Positions 61,486 through 64,000 of a stretch of 64,000 bases of DNA are shown here, in pieces. Made by a program: the position numbers and the translations under genes. This DNA is from JAFECT01 sp964432415. GTDB taxonomy: Bacteria > Pseudomonadota > Alphaproteobacteria > Caulobacterales > Caulobacteraceae. The notes beneath the pieces were generated by a model. That model saw nothing but the letters and a program-made list of their open reading frames with translations, was not told the origin of the DNA and ran no database searches. How positions within the stretch are numbered: position 1 is the stretch's first letter; each line of letters opens with the position of its first letter. The DNA lies in the NCBI GenBank assembly GCA_964432415.1, contig CAYSNW010000004.1, positions 62,001 through 126,000 of the forward strand, given 5' to 3'.

Positions 61486-62687
61486 GCCTGCACCGCCGCG
61501 TGACCATCCTGGGCTCCACCGGTTCGGTGGGCCTGTCGACCCTGGACCTGATGGCCCACGCCCAGGCCATGGGCTCGGCCACCTTCGAGGTCGACGCCCT
61601 GGCCGCCGGCCGCAACGTCGCGCGCCTGGCCGAGCAAGCCCTGCGCTGGCGGCCCCGCATCGCGGTCCTGTCCGACGAGAGCGGGCTTCAGGAGCTTCGC
61701 GCCCGGCTGGAGGGCTCCGGGATCGACTGCGCGGCCGGGGAGGCCGCCGTGATCGAGGCCGCCGGCGCCGGGGCCGAATGGGTCATGGCCGCGGTGGTCG
61801 GCACCGCCGGGCTCAAGCCCGCCTGGGCGGCCGCCTCGGCCGGCGCCATCCTGGGCCTCGCCAACAAGGAAAGCCTGGTCACCTGCGGTCCGGCCCTGCT
61901 GGAGGCCTCCCGCGCCGCTGGCGGGACGGTGATCCCGGTGGATTCCGAGCACTCCGCGATCTTCCAGGTCCTGCAGCCGCCCTGCGCGGCGCGGCTGAAG
62001 CGCATCATCCTGACCGCCTCGGGCGGGCCTTTCCGCACCTGGTCGGCCCAGGCCATGGCCGGGGTCACGCCGGAACAGGCCGTGGCCCATCCCAACTGGA
62101 GCATGGGCGCCAAGATCTCGGTCGACAGCGCCACCATGGCCAACAAGGGCCTGGAGATGATCGAGGCCTCCTACCTGTTCGGCACGCCGGAGGACCGCAT
62201 CGAGGTCATGGTCCACCCCCAGTCGGTGGTCCATTCCATGGTCGAGTACGAGGACGGCTCCACGCTGGCCCAGCTCGGTCCGCCGGACATGCGCACCCCC
62301 ATCGCCTGCGCGCTCGCCTGGCCCGACCGGCTGCCCTGGCCGGCGCCGAAGCTCGATCTGGCGGCGCTGGGCGCATTAACCTTCGAACACCCGGACGAGG
62401 GGCGTTTTCCGGCCCTCAAACTCGCCCGCGAGGCGCTTCGCGTGGGCGGCCATGCTCCCGCCGTGTTCAATGCGGCAAATGAGGTGGCGGTCGAGGCCTT
62501 TCTTGACCGTCGTCTGGGCTTTCTCGATATTGCCGCTGCTGTTGCGGAGACCCTTGATCGGATGAGCGCCGACAAGGATTTCGGACGGCAGGGGGAGGGG
62601 GACCCTGTGGAGCGCGCCTTGACCGTTGACCAATCTGCGCGCCGCGTGGCGTCCGAGGCGGTCCGACGCCTGGTCCGCGCGGCCTGA
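61482..62687 (+). CDS. dxr: 1-deoxy-D-xylulose 5-phosphate reductoisomerase
   Basis: 401 residues from GTG 61482. NADPH-binding GSTGSVG (11-17); LANKESLVTCG, PVDSEHSAIFQ and HPNWSMGAKISVDSATMANK supply metal- and substrate-binding residues. It commits isoprenoid synthesis through the MEP pathway, which feeds UppS. Normal length. Confidence 0.96.
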   Translation: MSLHRRVTILGSTGSVGLSTLDLMAHAQAMGSATFEVDALAAGRNVARLAEQALRWRPRIAVLSDESGLQELRARLEGSGIDCAAGEAAVIEAAGAGAEWVMAAVVGTAGLKPAWAAASAGAILGLANKESLVTCGPALLEASRAAGGTVIPVDSEHSAIFQVLQPPCAARLKRIILTASGGPFRTWSAQAMAGVTPEQAVAHPNWSMGAKISVDSATMANKGLEMIEASYLFGTPEDRIEVMVHPQSVVHSMVEYEDGSTLAQLGPPDMRTPIACALAWPDRLPWPAPKLDLAALGALTFEHPDEGRFPALKLAREALRVGGHAPAVFNAANEVAVEAFLDRRLGFLDIAAAVAETLDRMSADKDFGRQGEGDPVERALTVDQSARRVASEAVRRLVRAA

Positions 62688-62703
62688 GGACATTCGACAC
62701 CCC

Positions 62704-64000
62704 GTGCTGCAAGTCATCCTGAATCCTCTGATCTACATCGCCACCTTCCTGGTGATCATCACCGTGGTGATCGCGGTGCATGAGCTCGGCCACTTCTGGG
62801 CCGCGCGCCTGTTCCGGGTGAAGATCGACCGCTTCTCCCTGGGCTTCGGCAAGACCCTGTGGGCGCGGACCGACAAGTCGGGGGTGGAGTGGCGCATCGC
62901 CAGCCTGCCGCTGGGCGGCTACGTCAAGTTCTCGGGCGACGCCGATGTCTCCGGGGTCCCGGACGCCGAGGACCTGGCCGACCTCAAGCAGCAGATCATC
63001 GAGGCTCATGGCCCGGGCTCCGAGCGGAACTACTATCATTTCAAGCCGGTATGGCAGCGCGCCATCATCGCGGCGGCCGGCCCCTTCGCAAACTTCGTGC
63101 TGGCGGTGGCCATTTTCTTCGGCCTGAACTGGGGTCTCGGGCGCGAGGCCATGCTGCTGCGCGTCAACGACGTCACGGTCGGCAGCCCGGCGGCCCAGGC
63201 CGGCCTGCAGCGCGGCGACATCGTGCTCTCCGCCAACGGGCGGGCGATGCAGAGCTATCCGGAGCTCGGCCAGTACATCCAGTTCCACACCGGCGAGCCG
63301 GTGGTCTTCCGCATCCAGCGCGGCAGGAACGCCTTCGAGCGGACGATCACGCCGCTGGCGGCGCCGATCACCGACCCGGCCACGCGCCAGCCCGTCCGCC
63401 TCGGCATCGAGGCTTCGGTGGTGCGCGTCGGCGAGATCACCCAGGGCAGTCCGGCGGAAAAGGCCGGGATCCGGCCGGGCGACATCGTCGTCTCCGCCGA
63501 CGGCCAGCCGCTGCAGACCTACGGCGAACTGACCCAGCACATGCAGCTCAACGACGGCAAACCCGTCGTGCTCGAGCTTCGCCGCGGGGACACGATCCTG
63601 AAGCAGTCGGTGACGCCGCTCACCACGCCGATGCTCGATCCGAAGACCAAGGAGCCGATTCGCCTGGGGATCAGCGCCGGTCCGGACGACCGGGTGCTGG
63701 TGCGCCACGTGCACATGGGCGCCGGCAAGGCCTTCACCGAGAGCGTCGGCATGGTCTGGTCGACGATTTCCGACACCGGCCACTACCTGGGACGGATTTT
63801 CCACGGCCGGGAATCGGGCGATCAGCTCTCCGGCGCCATAGGCATGGTCAAGGTTTCCGGCGATGTGGCCCGGGCCGCGGCCGCCCAACCGGGGCCGTTG
63901 TGGCTAAAGGCTTCCAACGTCGGCCTCAGCATGGCCATGTTGATCGCCATAATTTCGATCGGAATTGGCTTTCTCAATCTGTTGCCGATACCGGTTCTCG
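62704..64000 (+). CDS. rseP: RseP-type site-2 protease, C-terminus cut by window edge
   Basis: 432 residues are in the window, from GTG 62704. The zinc motif HELGH is at residues 26-30 within the first membrane segment. Two PDZ domains follow (LRVNDVTVGSPAAQAGLQRG and VRVGEITQGSPAEKAGIRPG). Near the edge LLIAIISIGIGFLNLLPIPV approaches the second catalytic motif, with the expected LDG just outside. Homologues cleave anti-sigma factors; in Caulobacter the protein is MmpA, which acts on PodJ. Confidence 0.94.
   Translation, partial: MLQVILNPLIYIATFLVIITVVIAVHELGHFWAARLFRVKIDRFSLGFGKTLWARTDKSGVEWRIASLPLGGYVKFSGDADVSGVPDAEDLADLKQQIIEAHGPGSERNYYHFKPVWQRAIIAAAGPFANFVLAVAIFFGLNWGLGREAMLLRVNDVTVGSPAAQAGLQRGDIVLSANGRAMQSYPELGQYIQFHTGEPVVFRIQRGRNAFERTITPLAAPITDPATRQPVRLGIEASVVRVGEITQGSPAEKAGIRPGDIVVSADGQPLQTYGELTQHMQLNDGKPVVLELRRGDTILKQSVTPLTTPMLDPKTKEPIRLGISAGPDDRVLVRHVHMGAGKAFTESVGMVWSTISDTGHYLGRIFHGRESGDQLSGAIGMVKVSGDVARAAAAQPGPLWLKASNVGLSMAMLIAIISIGIGFLNLLPIPVL

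Overview
The window is high-GC alphaproteobacterial DNA. The block at the right end (dnaE, then rpsB-tsf, then pyrH-frr-uppS-cdsA-dxr-rseP) is the order expected in Caulobacterales. I infer a Caulobacter or Phenylobacterium-like host; this rests on gene order and protein character, not on a database match.

Layout. (1) 1-4130 is host accessory DNA: a DUF4062/NB-ARC STAND ATPase that runs off the left edge (minus strand), a secreted beta-propeller protein (minus) and a lipoprotein (plus). The ATPase and lipoprotein genes look less GC-rich than the rest. (2) 4131-46405 is an apparently complete 42,275-bp Mu-like transposable prophage. Its limits can be read directly: both ends begin 5'-TGTAG, carry related end-binding repeats, and are flanked by the same 5-bp duplication GCTTC (4126-4130 and 46406-46410). 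(3) 46411-64000 is host core genome.

Prophage order: a leftward control region (two small genes and a CI/LexA-type repressor); a rightward early operon (Ner-like, ParB-like, MuA-like transposase, MuB-like ATPase, DUF3164, a run of small overlapping genes, GemA and a Mor/C-like activator); lysis genes (GH108-type endolysin, a small membrane protein, overlapping Rz/Rz1-type spanins); a TraR/DksA-like zinc finger and gp25/26/27/28/29 homologues (terminases and portal); an inserted surface module (repeat-bearing virion protein, SGNH esterase, lectin-like protein, membrane protein); an F-like head protein with an RNase-like C-terminus; protease, decoration and major head proteins; and the contractile tail through gp48, tail fibre and fibre chaperone. 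A Dam-type adenine methyltransferase lies at the right end, where Mu keeps mom.

Regulation that can be read: a repressor/Ner operator region at 5806-5888 with the 12-mer TCACGTTCGTGA; two copies of a 23-bp element with the perfect dyad GTGTGAA-CCCC-TTCACAC at 17067 and 29458, probably late promoters used by the Mor/C-like protein; hairpin terminators at 29393 and 32790; a canonical -1 frameshift site in the tail-chaperone gene; and four 9-10 nt poly-G/C tracts in the early operon, three of which sit where the reading frame breaks or ends.

The host core genes cover the replicative polymerase (dnaE), translation (rpsB, tsf, frr), pyrimidine nucleotides (pyrH) and isoprenoid/envelope synthesis (uppS, cdsA, dxr, rseP). 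Between dnaE and rpsB lies a DUF559 nuclease gene flanked by a 74-bp repeat. No tRNA, rRNA or CRISPR array was seen.
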